A stretch of DNA of 64,000 nt from Cavia porcellus (GCF_034190915.1 NW_026947485.1:129701337-129765336); one strand, 5' to 3'; shown: positions 47,353 through 60,735, numbered from the stretch's first letter. Made by a program: numbers and translations. The notes: a model not told the origin generated them from the sequence alone.

Positions 47353-48110
47353 GTGAGAGCAAACTTAGGTCTGGCAGTCTCTTTCAGAGTGCCAGAAGGT
47401 TACTATTTTCTTTTTTGTGTGTTTATAGTTTATTTTCTCTTTTCCCCTTTTATTAAGAAATGTAGCATCCATTTGCTATCACTTTTTTTTTTTAACTAAA
47501 TCTTTGTACTACTCTGAGAATTTCCAAGATAATTTTCTCTTGGGGAAGAAAAAGGTAATTATTGATTGCTCCCATGGCAGTAACATGTCTAACATAAAAA
47601 TCAGATTAAAGTGATCCCGAACTCCTTTAGTACATTGATGGTAATCATTTTTATTTGTGACATTGAGAGATTATGAACTTCCTAATAAAATGTTAGCAGC
47701 AGCTATTAAAAGGCAGCTTTGTATTTGTGTTCTTCATCAAGTGCTGATTTGAAAAAATGACAGACATAAACTATGTAAACTAATGGAGTTAAGTAAGAGT
47801 GTTGGGTGAGAAGTTCTCACTTTACCTTCCTTTTTATGTTGACATTTGAAACTATAATCATGAAAAGAAAAACATTTCATCTTAAGTTAGTCCTAATAGT
47901 ACCACTACTTAATGCGGTCCATATTTACAGTGTGCCTCTCTTTCAGTTTTATTGTTTTATTAGCTAATTATGACATTATCATCTGATCGCCTTTGTCCAA
48001 ATTTACGTATTTGCCAAAAAAGTTAAGTGAGAGTTATTCTACTTACACACTGAGTTAGGTGGTGATACTACTTTTAGCAATAGTTTTATTTGTTTATTTC
48101 CAAATAATAG
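47353..48110 (+). other. SLF1: SLF1 intron 11
   Basis: 758 bp, no repeat that I recognise. Confidence 0.9.
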
Positions 48111-48274
48111 GATAACATAGATACATTTTCTGGTCGGTACTTTGATATATTGTCAGCTCTTCTTCGTCTGCATCCTTCTTGGAAATCCCCAGCCATGTCA
48201 AGATATTACCTAGAGTTGTTTCAGTGTCCAACTTGTATGAAAGGAGCCTGGTCTCTATTCGAAGCACTTGTCAG
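48111..48274 (+). CDS. SLF1: SLF1 exon 12
   Basis: Acceptor AATAATAG and donor CAG|GTAAGG. It codes residues 456-509 and two bases of Arg510. It contains FDILSALLRLHPSWKSPAMS and a CPTCMKGAW stretch. The Cys-x-x-Cys resembles half a zinc site, but no second pair is seen nearby. Confidence 0.96.
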
Positions 48275-50658
48275 GTAAGGGATTTCACATGTGAAGGTGC
48301 TAACTTTTGTCTTGTTAAACTGTGTTTCTGTTATGTTTGAGAAGGACTCACTATGCGGCCCAGGCCCATCTCAAACTTGTGAACTTGAATGATCCTCTTG
48401 TGTCAGCTTCCTGAACACCTGGAACTACACCTGTGTACTAACACAGTTGGCTCTCCTGTTTACCTTTTTAGATCCTAATGAAAAAAGTGTTTTTCTTGTT
48501 TTAGAAAAATGATGTGTGCAGTATACTTGTATGTTGTATTTACCGCAAAGCTCCTTTAAAAAGGACAAGTCTACATTTACTGTGTTTGTCAGTCTATTTC
48601 TTATAGCTAATATAAGAAGTAGACTCATTAGCCACATTTCAATTTGTAAAAAAAGTTAAAATTTACATTTTTTTAAAAAATGAAAAATTTCAAATATGCA
48701 TATCATCAATTTTTTGGTCGTTCAAAATGTAAATATTTGTCATCACATACAATTTCTATTTCAGGGTTTTTGCTATATTTTTTGAGCTATAAATTTGAAT
48801 TCTGAAACAGAACTTAGTGTTTCCTAAGTAAGCATTTACTTCAAGCCTCTCCACAGGATGTAATCTGCCTTTGTTTTCCAAACGTTATTGTCACTAAAAT
48901 TCGTTCCTGTTCTCTTTATTCTCTCATATTCTCCTAATTAGAATTGATTATTTTCCCATTTCTACTCTGATTTGATTCCCCTTTCCAGTCATGTATTTGT
49001 TAACTTTTTTTGGCCTGGTAAGATCTTCGTTTACATCTAAGTGTTCAGTTTTAAGAGGTCCAGAGTAATAACACAGATAGTGTGCTTGATTGGCAGGCAA
49101 AGGTTAGATCCTGGGCTGGCTCTTGGAGATCAACAAGAATTCACCTACTGGCTTCATTAGAATGTATTTGAAGTGGGCTAATCAGTGACCTAGCATGAAT
49201 TTATTCCTTCAACAAATGTTTAGTGAGCTCATAAGGGGAACCAAGCACTGTATCTCACTTTAGGGTTAAAAATATAAATAAAACTAGTTTCTGCTCTTTA
49301 AAGATGATACTGCCATATTAGCCCAATTTAGCTAGAGGATGAGAGAAACACAGTTCATGTATTCTGAATTTCCAGATCCTCTCCTTTCTTCACTGCTGTT
49401 GCCTTTATTTGAAAGCCCCTATTAGTCCTCATATAAACTATTTGGTAGCTATTATCTTAAAAGCAGATGAGCAGTTTTTCACATCTCTGTTCTCAGTGTC
49501 TCATATGATACCTGGAACATAGTACATGTCTAGTAAAGATTTGAGTAAATTAACTGATGCTGCAGAAGATAAATTTGGACAGCTTTTGTTAGTAAAAATA
49601 TCCAGGTTTTATTTTCAAGTTCTGTGTTTATTGGAGGGTGGCAAATAAGAGGGCACTGAAAGAAGTGACTCTAAATGAAGTGAGTGATACTAATCTTTCT
49701 CCTACTGTGTATATTTGAAATATTCCACAGTACATCACTTATAAAAAGAAGAGAAAGAAACTGTTACCCATCTCTGGTGATAGTCAAATGCCTAGATAAC
49801 TGTGAGGAAGGAGACGTTATGGATTCCAATTCAAGGATTAAGAAAATTGTTACGCTGAATAGTTACTGAAGACTGCCCTGAGAGTGTGGCATTCAGAAAC
49901 AAGCACAGATGCATTATTGATGTGTTCATGAGAAAGCTGGGAGATGATAATACATATTGTCACTTCCATTCTCTCCCTAAGTCTTAGAGTTCATTAGTAT
50001 CAAGTTCTATTTTAAAATGTGCTATAGAGTTGTTACCCAACCTAGTAGCCACTAATGACATATAACTATTTAAATTTAATGAAGATGAAGTAATTAAAAT
50101 ATAGGTCCTCACGTACAAAAAATACATTTCAAGTGTCTACCAAAATGTACTTATCATCAGAGAAACTTCTGTTGGACAGGTTTATGATAGAAGATAGAAA
50201 AAATACCAAATTCTTAAAACTCTAAAATTGGAGCCCTGTATAACTTTACCTTACTAAATAATGTAAAGAAAAGAAATCATGGTAAAGAACAAAGAAGATT
50301 TTAGCAGATATTTTTAGCAGATTTTAGCAGACTGAGGGCACAACTAGTCATTTGGATCAAAACGATAAAATTTCTAAGTCTTGGTTCTTATTGGTATAAT
50401 AAAAGATACAAAAGTATAATGCCGATTGTTCTTAAATATCATGGAAAAATAGAGAAATTACACATGTATTATTAAGAATTTTGTTGTTATATAATCAACA
50501 TGGTTTAATCTTTAAAGAAGGGCAAGATTATTATTGAACTTGCTTTCTATTTTGTTGAAAAGCTCATTAACAATATTTTTTAAAAAAGAACTTTTTGTTT
50601 ACAAATCACCTAGTGATTTTTCTTGTGTGTTATAGTTTGTTGGTTTCATATTTTGCAG
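48275..50658 (+). other. SLF1: SLF1 intron 12
   Basis: 2.4 kb. A reverse B1-like piece lies at about 48,340-48,450 and a decayed ID at about 49,055-49,130. The rest is unassigned. Confidence 0.9.
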
Positions 50659-50787
50659 GTCCTGTCTTTTCAATGAAAATTTTTGTCATGAAATTTCACA
50701 AAACATCGACTCCAAGGTGCTCTACCTTACACTCCTCAAATTTTTCTTCAATTTGGTTGAAAGTGAAGTACAGCATTTGAGTCAAAA
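50659..50787 (+). CDS. SLF1: SLF1 exon 13
   Basis: Acceptor ATTTTGCAG and donor AAA|GTAAGC, phase 2 to 2. It completes Arg510 and codes up to the split Lys553, with LFNENFCHEISQNIDSKV and FFNLVESEVQHLSQ. Leu- and Phe-rich helices. Confidence 0.95.
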
Positions 50788-51050
50788 GTAAGCTTTAATT
50801 GCAAGGAACATACATACCTATCTTTCTATTATAATCCTTTTTATATATATTTTTAAAAGTCATAAGATTTGCTTATGCTTTAAACTTGCATAGATTACTG
50901 TGTGCATTATTGATTTTTAAGGTAAATTTTCATATTTTGTCCTTTTTTATAATCTTATTATTTTGACCTCGATTCAAAAATTGCTTGTTTAGTTTTTTTT
51001 TAATGAGATATATGGATTTACTGTTTGTTTATTGTTCATATTTTCACTAG

Positions 51051-51216
51051 GTTGTATGACTGTTCAGAGTCTCAGAGTCTGAAAACCACAGGAAAGGCAA
51101 TTGTTCTTGAAATCTTTTGGTCAGGAAATGAAATTTCTGAGCTTTTGACCAAACCAATAAATATGCTTTTGGAATGGACTATATATTCTTACAAGGAAAA
51201 ATGCAAATCCAATGAT
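51051..51216 (+). CDS. SLF1: SLF1 exon 14 (last exon in window)
   Basis: Acceptor TTTTCACTAG and donor GAT|GTAAGT. It completes Lys553 and codes residues 554-608, including GKAIVLEIFWSGNEISELLT and MLLEWTIYSYKEK. It ends in phase 0. I found no match to the following SLF1 exon downstream, so the rest of the gene lies beyond 64,000. Confidence 0.95.
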
Positions 51217-51369
51217 GTAAGTGGAATTCATTTACAAATGAGTAAGTCTTTGAAAAATTACAGATAGTAATCTTTATCTGTAGGTTCCAAATCCATGAAT
51301 TTAACCAGTAGTAGTTATATCAGTATTGCATGTAAACAGACTTCTTTTTCTTGTTTGTGGTCCCTAAAT

Positions 51370-51580
51370 ACAGTATCACAACTGTTTATGTAGCATTTAG
51401 ATTATCTTAGGTGTTTCAAGTAGTCCAGAGAGGATGCATGTAATTTATCTTCGGTACTAAGCCATTTTATGTCAGAGGCTTGAGCATCCATAGGTTTGGA
51501 TATGTGTAAATTTTGGTATTTGAAATGGCACCCAAAACCAGTCCTCTGTACAAAGGGATGACTTTGAATTACTGTAATTT
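51370..51580 (-). mobile_element. MER2-like DNA transposon fragment
   Basis: Reverse MER2 order: AACTGTTTATGTAGCATTTA, AAGCCATTTTATGTCAGAGG, CTTGAGCATCCATAGG. Confidence 0.65.
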
Positions 51581-52269
51581 TTCCTCTTACTTTGTTGTTT
51601 GTATCACTTTAAAAGTTAGAATGGAGCCAAAGGTATCGTTGGTTTTTTTATTTAATTTATCTAGTTTTAAAATGAAAAGTCTTTAGAGGGCAGTTTCTTC
51701 TCTCATTTGGTGATAGCACCTAAGAACACTTACCTGATCGTTACTGCTATGAAATCTATAGTTAAGTACCATTCTAAATGTTTTACTTATATACATTTCA
51801 ACTTACAAGGAACTAGGATTTAAAAAAGCAACTATGTTTCTGCATGTTACTTCCTGAAATAGTTCTCTATAAGGAGATTTGCCTATCATTAGAAAATTAA
51901 CACAGTGCTTATATTTGTGTATCTGTAGTATAATTTGAAAAAAATTACATATTTTTATTGGTTTGTTTTTATAATACATAATAATTATAATCACACTTGA
52001 ATGTAGTAAAATATGTAAGGTGCTAAGCTGGGTTTCCAAGTTAAATGTAAATGAATTTTTATATAAACTCGAGGAATGTGAAGAAACATACTCTAGAGCA
52101 AATAGGCAACCAAGAGTTCATGATAGATGGTACAGTCTTACAGTTGCATCAAACCACAAAAGTAGACTCTGAAAACACATTGTGACAGGTGAGACACCGA
52201 GGGTTAATATTCATAGTGCATAAATATTACTCATAAATGAGACAGTAAACCGAATGGAAAGTGAACATG

Positions 52270-53945
52270 GGTTAGGGTTTTTTTTTAACATACTTTTGCT
52301 TTTATACATGCATATATTTTGATAATAATTACCCCAGCTTTTCTCCCCTATACCCTTTGTCTCTCCCCTTGTACCTTTATCTAATAATAGTGTCTCTTCT
52401 ATTTTATGTCATCTTTAGTTTTAATCTTTTTAGATTCCACGTATTAGCAAAAACAAATGATAGTTATTTTTCTGAGCTTAACTTAATTTTGCTTACATGA
52501 TGATTTCTAGTTCTGTCTACTTTGCTGAAAACACATTTTCTTTACGGTTAGGTAACACTGTTGTGTATATATATTATACCAGGTTTTCTGTACCTGTTCA
52601 TCCATTGATGGGCCCCTAGGCTGGTGCCATCTCTTGGCTATTGTGAACTGTGTCACAGGAAACACTGGTATGCAAGAGTGTATCCTGTAGTGTGCTGACT
52701 TTAACTCACCTTTGGGCGTATACCACAGAGTGGTATTGCTTGGATCCTACGGTGGTTCTGTTGTTAGTGTTTTAAGGACTGCCATGTTGGTTCACAGTGG
52801 CTTTACTTGCTTTCCCCTGTATCCTTGCTATCATTTACTGTTTTCTGTATTCTTGAAGATAATAGTTCTGAGACGACTCAGTGTACTTGTGATTTACATT
52901 TCCTTAATGACTAAATATATTGAACACTTTTGCATAGACTTACTTGCTGTTTGTACTTTTATTAAATGTGTATTTAATGTGCCCATTTGTTGATTGGGTT
53001 ATTTTTTTTTATTTTTGAGTTCTTTATATATTCTAGATATTAATTTTCTATTATAATAATAGCTAGAAAGAGGTTCTCCAGTTCTGTGGACTGTCTTTAT
53101 GCTTGATTCCTTTGCTGTGCAAGAATTTTTTTATTTGATATAGTCACATTTGTTGATTCCTGCTATTGTTTCCTATCCTATTGTCGTCCTATTTTGCAAA
53201 TCTCTCTGTGCCTGTCACTTTAGGTGTTCCCTCTGTATTTTTTTCTAACGGTTTCAACTTTTCAAGTCTTATATCTGGGTCTTTGATCCATTTTGAATTG
53301 ATCAATGTATAGGGTGAGAAAAAGTGATCTACTTTGAATCTTTTACATTTGAATATCCAGTTTCCCCAGCATCTTTTGTTAAAGGGGTTGTCTTTTCTTT
53401 ATGTTTTTGGCTTCTTTGTTAAAACTCAACTGGCTATAGTTGCATGCATTTTTTCTTAGTGTGTCTGTTCCATTAACTAGCATGTCTCTTTGTCTGCAAG
53501 TACCATGTTTTTTGTATTACTATAGCTTTGTGGGATATTTTGAAATTGGGTATAGCTGATATTACTCCAGCATTGATATTTTTGCTCGCATTAACATAGG
53601 CTATTCTGGGTTTTTATGATGCATAAAATTCTTTAGGATTGTATTTTGTGATTCTGTAAAGAATGCCACAGGTATTTTGATGGAGATTGCAATGAATCTG
53701 GATTGCTTTCAGTTGTATGTCCTTTTAAAACATGGTTTCTGTCATTTCATGCACAAGCTGGTCTTTTTCAACTTTTAGGGTTCTCTTTAATTTCTTTCTC
53801 CTCTGTACTGTAATTTCCATTGTAGAGGTTTTTGATTTTGCTGTTTTTGAAGTTGTGGCAAATGGATTTGTTTTTGTGATTTTTTTTCTCACCTTGTGTT
53901 GGCATACAAAAAAAAGCTGTTGATTCTTTTTTCTTTTAGTGAACA
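52270..53945 (-). mobile_element. L1, antisense, 3' UTR and ORF2 part
   Basis: Reverse L1 landmarks: TGTTCATCCATTGATGGGC, TTGGGCGTATACCACAGAG, AAGGACTGCCATGTTGGTTC, then the ORF2 C-terminal region up to about 53,945. Coding frames are broken. Confidence 0.85.
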
Positions 53946-54409
53946 TGTGTTTATTTTGTGGAATCAGGAATTGTATATAACATATCTTGATCATTTTCAG
54001 TCTCTATACTGTGCTCCCCTCACCCAAACATCCTGCTCTCTATCTCTTAGAGTCTGCCTTTTATTTTCCTGGCTTTCTTTTTCTATTTGCTTCCTTATAC
54101 AAGACAAAACAAGCATATTGGACTTGTGAATCTGTGCATTCCACTTAACCACAATGGTCTGTTCCCCACCCTTTTTCCTCCAAATGGCATGGTTTCATTC
54201 TTTATGGCTGAGTAGTATCCCCTTGTACATACAGGCCACATTTTCTTCCCATGTGCCACTTGACAGGCATTTGTATGGTTTTCACAGCATACATATTGTG
54301 AGATGCACCGTGTAAATATTGTTATGCATTATTGCTATAATATACTGTTTTTAATACTAAGTAGTGGTGTAGCTGTTTACATGGTATTTCTGCTTTTAGC
54401 TTTTCTCTT

Positions 54410-54487
54410 TTTTTGGTACTGGGGATCGAACTCGACCTCGTGCTTGCAGGGCAGGCACATAACGCCACTGAGCTAAATCCCCAGCCT
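54410..54487 (-). mobile_element. ID SINE inserted in L1
   Basis: GGTACTGGGGATCGAACTCG with a two-base-class B-box change, flanked by CTGCTTTTAGCTTTT / CTGCTCTTAGCTTTT as target-site copies. Confidence 0.9.
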
Positions 54488-55531
54488 CTGCTCTTAGCTT
54501 TTTGAGGCCCCTCTGCACTGATTTCCAGCTATTGTTGTAGTGTACATTCCCACCAGCAGTGTAGGAGTTTCCTTTTCCCTGCATCCTCATCAGCATTTGT
54601 TGTTTTCGTTTTTGATGAGACTTCCAGCTTGGGTGTGATGGAATTTCAGTCAAGTTTTGATTTGCATTTTCCTCATGGCTAAAGACAACATTTTTTATTT
54701 TTGTTTTTGTTTTTGTTTTTTTTAACTCCTGGAACTTTTTCTTTTGAGAAATAACTACAATAGTTTTGTTACCCAGTTTTGATTGATTTTGTTTTGAGTT
54801 CTTTATTTTAGTCATTAATTTCTGTGAGAAGTTAGGTGGAAAAGATGTTTCACCCCATTCTGTAGGTAGTCTCTTTAGTCTCATTATTTCCTTTGCCGAT
54901 GAGCAGCTTTTCAGTTTGGATATAGACTCATTTGTTTTCTTGATAGTCTTTTTGATGCTCACGATTTCTTCTCAGGAAGTCTTGACCTGTCCATATAGCT
55001 CCAAATATTTCCCATGTTACCTTCTAATATTTTCGGTATTTCCGTTTTATATCTAGGTCTTTGATCTATTTTGATTTGCTTTTATTTACTAAAGAATAAT
55101 GGGGATTTAAGTTCTGTTTTATGCAAATGGATGGATAGCTGGTTTTCTAGCACCGTTTGTTAAAGAAGTTTTTTCTCCAAAATATGTTTGTCAAAAATCA
55201 GTTATCTGTAGACACATGGGTTGGTTTCTGTGTCTTGTATTCCATTGGTCTACATGTCTATTTTTGTGACAGTACTATGCTATTTTTAGTACTATGGCTT
55301 TGTAGTTTAACTTGAAATTCAGTATTGTGATGCCTCCAGTGATGCCTTTTGTTCAGAGTTGCTTTGGCTATTTTAGGATTCCATATGAATTTTAGGATCT
55401 TTGTTCTTGGTTAGTGAAGAGTACTGTTGGTACTTTAATAGAAATTGCCTTGCATATATAGATAACTTTTGGTATGATGACCATCTTGACAATATTAGTT
55501 CTGCCAATCCATTGGAGGCCTTTCTTGTTTA

Positions 55532-55620
55532 TTTTTTTTTTAATCGGTACCAGGGATTGAACTCATGACTGTGCACTTGCAAGGCAGGTGCTTATGCTGC
55601 TGAGCTAAATCCCCAGCCCC
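55532..55620 (-). mobile_element. ID SINE inserted in L1
   Basis: TAATCGGTACCAGGGATTGA, GCTGAGCTAAATCCCCAGCC; L1 continues on both sides. Confidence 0.9.
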
Positions 55621-58195
55621 GCCTTTCATTTTTTAATGTCTTCCATTTCTACAGTGTGTAGTAATTTTCATTATAAAAGTCTTTCTTCTTTAGCTTAGTT
55701 GATTAGATATTTAAATTTTTTGAAGCTATTATAAATGCATTTGCTTTCCTGATTTCTTTCTCTGTGGACTCAATTGATGTACAGGAATACTGTTGCTTCA
55801 CATGCTGGTTTTGTGTCTTGCAGACTTGCTGAACTTCATCAAAGTTTTCTGATGGAGTTTTTTGTGTCTTGTATGTAAAGAATCACATTTTCTGAAAATA
55901 ACTGTAACTTAAATTCTTTCTTGCTTGAATCAGTTTTACTTCTTTCTCTTGCCTAATTGCTGTGACTAAACTTACAAGCATTACATCGTACAGGCAGGAG
56001 TGGTCAGAGTGGATACCCTTGTCTTGTTGTTATTTTTCCCATTCAGTATGATATTTACTGTGTTTTTGTCATGTATCATTTTTATTAGTTGGAGGTAAGG
56101 TCTTTCTGTGCCTATTTTCATTAGGGTTTTTATTATGAGGGAATTTGGGATTCAGCTTTTCCTGCATCATTTGAGGTAGTCATGTGATTTTCATGCTCGA
56201 TTCTGTGTATGTAGTATACTACATTTATTAATATAATTAATCTGTTGAACCATCCTTGCATCCCTGGGTTAAAACCAACTAGCACAAGATGAATGATCTT
56301 TTCAATATGTTGTTGTATCCTATTTGCAAGGATGTCATGGAGGATATTTGCATTTATGTTTATCAAGGATATTTGTCTATAGTTTTTTTCATTGAGTATC
56401 TTGATTTGTTATTAAGGTAATGCTAGTTCATAGAATGAATTTAGAACCACTTATTTTCTTTCAATTACAAGAAAAGTGTAAGAAGCACTGATGTGAGTCT
56501 GTAAAATCAGTAGTAAATTCTTTGGGTCCTGGACTTTTCTTGGCTGGTAGAGTTTTTTTACTGTATCAAATTCATTGCTTATTAGTGGCCTGTTTAGGTT
56601 TTTTTTTTTTTATATATCTTCCTGGTTCAGTTTTCATAGGTCACATATGTTAGGATTAATTCATTGTGGAATTTCCCAATTTATTGGAAAATATTTTTCA
56701 AAATAATTTCCGATAATCTTTTAGATTTCAATGGTGTCTTTTTCACTTCTTATTTTACTAAGGTAGGCCTTCCCTCTTTGTTTTGGTGAGCTTGGCTACG
56801 GGTTTATCAATCTTGATTGTCTTTGATTTATTGATCTTGTATTATTTCTCTCATCTCAATTTCATTGATTTCCACTGATCTGAATTACTTCTTTTCTTCT
56901 ATTGCTTTTGGGTTTTGTTCTTGTTTTTCTAGAAACTTAAGGTGTGTCACTGTGTTATTTATTTGGAATTGCTTCATTGTGCCTCACAGATTCTGATATG
57001 TTGTATTTCCATTATCATTTCATTATCCAAATTTTTAAATTTCTTTCCTGATTTCTTCCCTGACCATTATTGTTCGATCTTCCTTCTGCTTGAATAGTAT
57101 CTGTGATTTGTGTTGTTGATTTCTAGTTTAATTCCATTGTGATCTAATAAGATACATGACTTTATTTCAGTTATTTTATATTTGTTGAGACTTGCTTTTG
57201 TCTTTCAACATAGCCTGTTCTGGTGACAGTTCCATTGGCTGCTGTAGTGTGTGTTCTGTTGTTGGATGAAACACTAAATATCTGTTAAATCTATTTGATC
57301 TGTAGTGTAGTAAAACTCTGATGTTCTTTGTTTTTTTTTTTTTTTTTTCTGCTTGATCCATTGTGAGACGGGATACGTAAGTCCCAACTGTAATTGTCTT
57401 GGTGTCTGTCCATCCTTTATATCTTATAGTGTTTGTTTTATGAATTTGGGTGCGTATATATTTGTTAACTCTTGACGAATTATACCCTTTACTGAGTGAC
57501 TTCCTTTGTCTCTTCTGACTCAGCTTTGCTGAGTGTAAATGTAGCTAGGCCTGCACACTTACTATTAGTCTCTGGTTGCTTGGAGTATCATTTTTCATCC
57601 TTTCCTTTTCAGTCTGTGTTTTTGCAGAAGACATGATGCTTGCAGACAGCATATAGGTGGGTGTTATATTTTGATCTAGTCTTCCAATCTATAGCTTTTA
57701 TTGGCAAGTTAAGACCTTTTATGCTGTTGAGAAGTATGTACTAATTCCTGTCAATTTGTCGTTTTTCCAGTTTTTGTTCACTTCTGTTTATTTGTTTTGT
57801 TTCTCAGTGAGGTTTATTCTTTAATTTTTTAAAAACATTTTTGTTAGCCCATGTTTACAGCACATAATACCTACACTCCTTGTGTGGAATTGTTGCACAC
57901 ATTTTTATTCCTTCTTTCATCCACTTTCTTTCCCTATCCCTCCATCCGTTGAATCCCTTCCCATTTGAGTAAGATCTGTGTCTCTACTTCCTATTATCTG
58001 TTTTTATTTTGCTCTTTATTTATAATCTGGGTTTCTCATGTAAGAGAAACCATGTGATATTTAAGCTTGTGTATGTGATTTATTCCACTAATACGATCTC
58101 AAGGTGCATCCATTTTCATACAAGTGACTCAAGGTTATGTTTATTCTTTCCCTTGCCTTGTGGTTCTTGTTCTTATCATCTCTGTGTTGACATTC

Positions 58196-58345
58196 TTGTG
58201 GTGCACAGTGACATAGCCCTGTAATCCCAGCACTCAGGAGGCTAAGGTAGGAGGAACATTGCTACTGGGAGGCTATCCTAGCTTCATAGTGAGTTCAAAG
58301 GCAGCCCAAACTACACAATGAGGCTTTGTCTTAAAAAACAAAACA
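58196..58345 (+). mobile_element. B1-like SINE
   Basis: CCTGTAATCCCAGCACTCAG and CATAGTGAGTTCAAAGGCAG with an AAACAAAACAAAC tail. Confidence 0.9.
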
Positions 58346-59276
58346 AACCAAGAACTCCAAAGATACTGTTCTAAATATTTTCTGATTGTTTACTTGGTAC
58401 TTAAGATTTCTTTAGTCTTATCACAGAAGTTTTCACTTGCTGTGAAGTTGTTTCATTTTGTTTTGTTTTTGAAGGGCATGGCATTCATTATCTTCGGTTA
58501 TAAACCTTTACTTTCTTCAAGGCTTTGTCATGAAAAGGTACTGAAGTTTTTGCTTCTTTCAATTTTTTTATTAATGTATGGTGATTTACAGAAATACATT
58601 CATCAGGAGAAAACAAACATATATGGATCACATTATTGGATTTTAAGACCTTTTGTCATTTGAAATGATCATGTGATTTGTATAATTCTATTTATGTGGG
58701 ATTTTTTGTTTATTGATTTGCATGTGAGTGAGAGATTTGCATTATGAGTCATTTTTATATCCCTGGAATGAAATTGCCTTGATTGTGGTATATGACCTTT
58801 TTACTGTGTTGCTGAATTCTATTTGCAAGTATTTTAATAAGGATTTTTGTGCTTTATGTCTGTATTTCTCAAGGATATTTGAGAGAGAGAGAGAGAGAGA
58901 AACCGAGTTTTTTAATCTGATTTTGGCGTCAGGGTGACTTGATCTCATAGGATAGTTTTAGAATTTTTCTTTCCTTATCTATTTCATGAAATAGATTAAA
59001 GAGCAAGAACATTGGTGTTAGTTCTTCCTTAAAGGTCTAGTAAAATTAAACAGTGAATACTTCTGTTTCATCCTGGGCTTTTCATTGTTAGAAGACTTTT
59101 TGTTAAATATTTCAATGTCATTACTTATTCTTTTAGATATTTTGCGTCTAAAAGGTTCACTTTTGGTGAGTTGCATGCATTTCTTGTTGATCTCCAATTT
59201 ATTGAAAGAAAGGTTTTCAAAGTAATCCCTTATAATCTTCTGGATTTTAGTGATGTCCTTTAATTATCTCCCTTTT

Positions 59277-59369
59277 AGGCCGGGGATTTAGCTTAGTGGT
59301 GTAAGCCCCTGCCTGGCAAGTGCAAGGTCGTGGGTTCGATCCCCAGTACCAAAAATAAATAAATAAATA
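59277..59369 (+). mobile_element. ID SINE inserted in L1
   Basis: GGGGATTTAGCTTAGTGGTG and GTGGGTTCGATCCCCAGTAC with an (AAAT)n tail. Confidence 0.95.
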
Positions 59370-59999
59370 TTTTCCTTTTAATCTCTAATTATATTGACTT
59401 GAATCTTCTTTTTCCTTTGGTTAGTTTAGCATAGAGTTTATCAATCTTGTTTATCTTTTCAAAGAACTAATTCTTTGTTTCATTGATTCTTTGTATTTTT
59501 TTTAGTCTTTTTCATTCATTTTAACTTCGATCTTTTTTATTTTTTCTTTTGAATTTGGTTCCTTTTTTCTTTTGTTTTGTTGTTCTAAGACCTTGAGACA
59601 CATCCTTAGTTATTTGAGATGGCTCTAATTTTTGGTTGTAGGCATTCACAACTATAAAATTTCCTTTTAGAACACAGGTTGTTAGCAGGCTGTTCATAAG
59701 TAAGAGATCCAAATGTGCAATCATAATTGGAGAATATGAAATTTTAAAACATCTATAACGTATATTTAGAGAGAGAGAGAGGAGAGAACGCATTTAGTAT
59801 CCTAGCTATTCTCAAATACTTTTTTATGTTTTCCCACTTATTCTTTACAATATTCTATGAGTTAGCATTATTGACCTTTTATTTTGCGGGTAGAAAAAAC
59901 TAAAAATCAGCAAGGTTAAATACATTTTGCGAATTTGCAAAGAAATTAGATCTTTTAAACCTCATAATGAGGCATTGTGATCTGAGCTTTATGACATCA

Positions 60000-60420
60000 T
60001 CTGTGTCATTAAATGAATTATTAAAAATATTTTTAAAGAGAATAAAACCATACAGAATAAAGCTAATCAAAACAAAACAGTGAAAGTGATACAGGACTTC
60101 AAAACAGGACAATAGAAAACAGTGGCTACCGTAATGCCTCTTGTTATCTTCAAAATTGCTGCCTATACCATTAGACACAATAAAATCTAACAAAACAAAA
60201 TATTGAATAAGACAAAACAATAAAATGGAACAAAACAAAACAGAACAATATTGGACTTAAAAAACAAGACAGAAAGAACCCCCCCCCCCATATTTGCTGT
60301 ATTGCATATTGTTATCCTCTTAATAGATGTTCTGACTACCAGCCTTAGGTTGCAAAGTCAATCATATAATACTAGCATTGAGTTGTTTTTGTACCTCAGT
60401 TGCTATCAATGCAGCCAGTT
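60000..60420 (-). repeat. Dispersed repeat related to the HAL1-like 3' region
   Basis: Second copy of the repeat at 38,260: AGAATAAAGCTAATCAAAAC, AATATTGAATAAGACAAAAC, then a C11 run and CATATTTGCTGTATTGC. Reverse complement shares GTATAGGCA and GAAGATAACAAGA with the HAL1-like element at about 9,674-9,701. Confidence 0.55.
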
Positions 60421-60473
60421 TTTGAATCAGCTGGTTGCTCACAGGGTGGATGGAGGAGGTGAGGAATGATTGA

Positions 60474-60735
60474 TTGGTGTTCTCATCTCCCAGCCTAATC
60501 ATTGGTTGACTCACAAGAAGAAGGGATTGGCTTATTTCTCTTCTCAGGCCCAGCATGGCTTCTGCTGACACATGGGGAAGGCCAATTGACTTGTTTTTCC
60601 TCTTGGGCCCAGCATTGCTTGCACTGGCTCACAGAAACAGTGAATTGGCTTCTCAGTTCTCATCCAAGGCCCAGCATGGCTTCTGCCAACTCACTGCAAG
60701 GGTAAATTGGCTTTTTCTCCTCTTGGGCCTGGTCT
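60474..60735. repeat. Minisatellite, 59-62 bp unit
   Basis: Units start at 60,474, 60,527, 60,586, 60,645 and 60,707 (53, 59, 59, 62 bp and a partial). Each opens TTGG/TTGA, runs through CTC-T(T/C)-GGCCCAGCATGGCTT and ends in an A-rich turn. Confidence 0.85.

Larger units (their letters stand above)
53950..57840 (-). mobile_element. L1, antisense, about 3.9 kb, ORF2 with RT region (broken)
   Basis: The minus frame at 56,133-56,366 contains reverse-transcriptase sequence ([20 protein letters not shown], then PGMQGWFN). Two ID SINEs are inserted (54,410 and 55,532). Stops and frameshifts throughout; 5' truncated. Confidence 0.9.
57845..59690 (-). mobile_element. L1, antisense, 3' UTR and ORF2 part
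   Basis: A second L1 3' UTR start at about 57,845, then ORF2 sequence (for example around 58,740-58,870). Interrupted by a B1-like and an ID SINE and by a (GA)n run at 58,880-58,900. Confidence 0.75.

Noticed and set aside
48111..48274. Zinc finger suggested by CPTC in exon 12
   Set aside because: Only one Cys-x-x-Cys pair and no partner pair in neighbouring exons.
54396..54962. 188-codon minus-strand frame
   Set aside because: It is antisense L1 sequence fused to an ID SINE.
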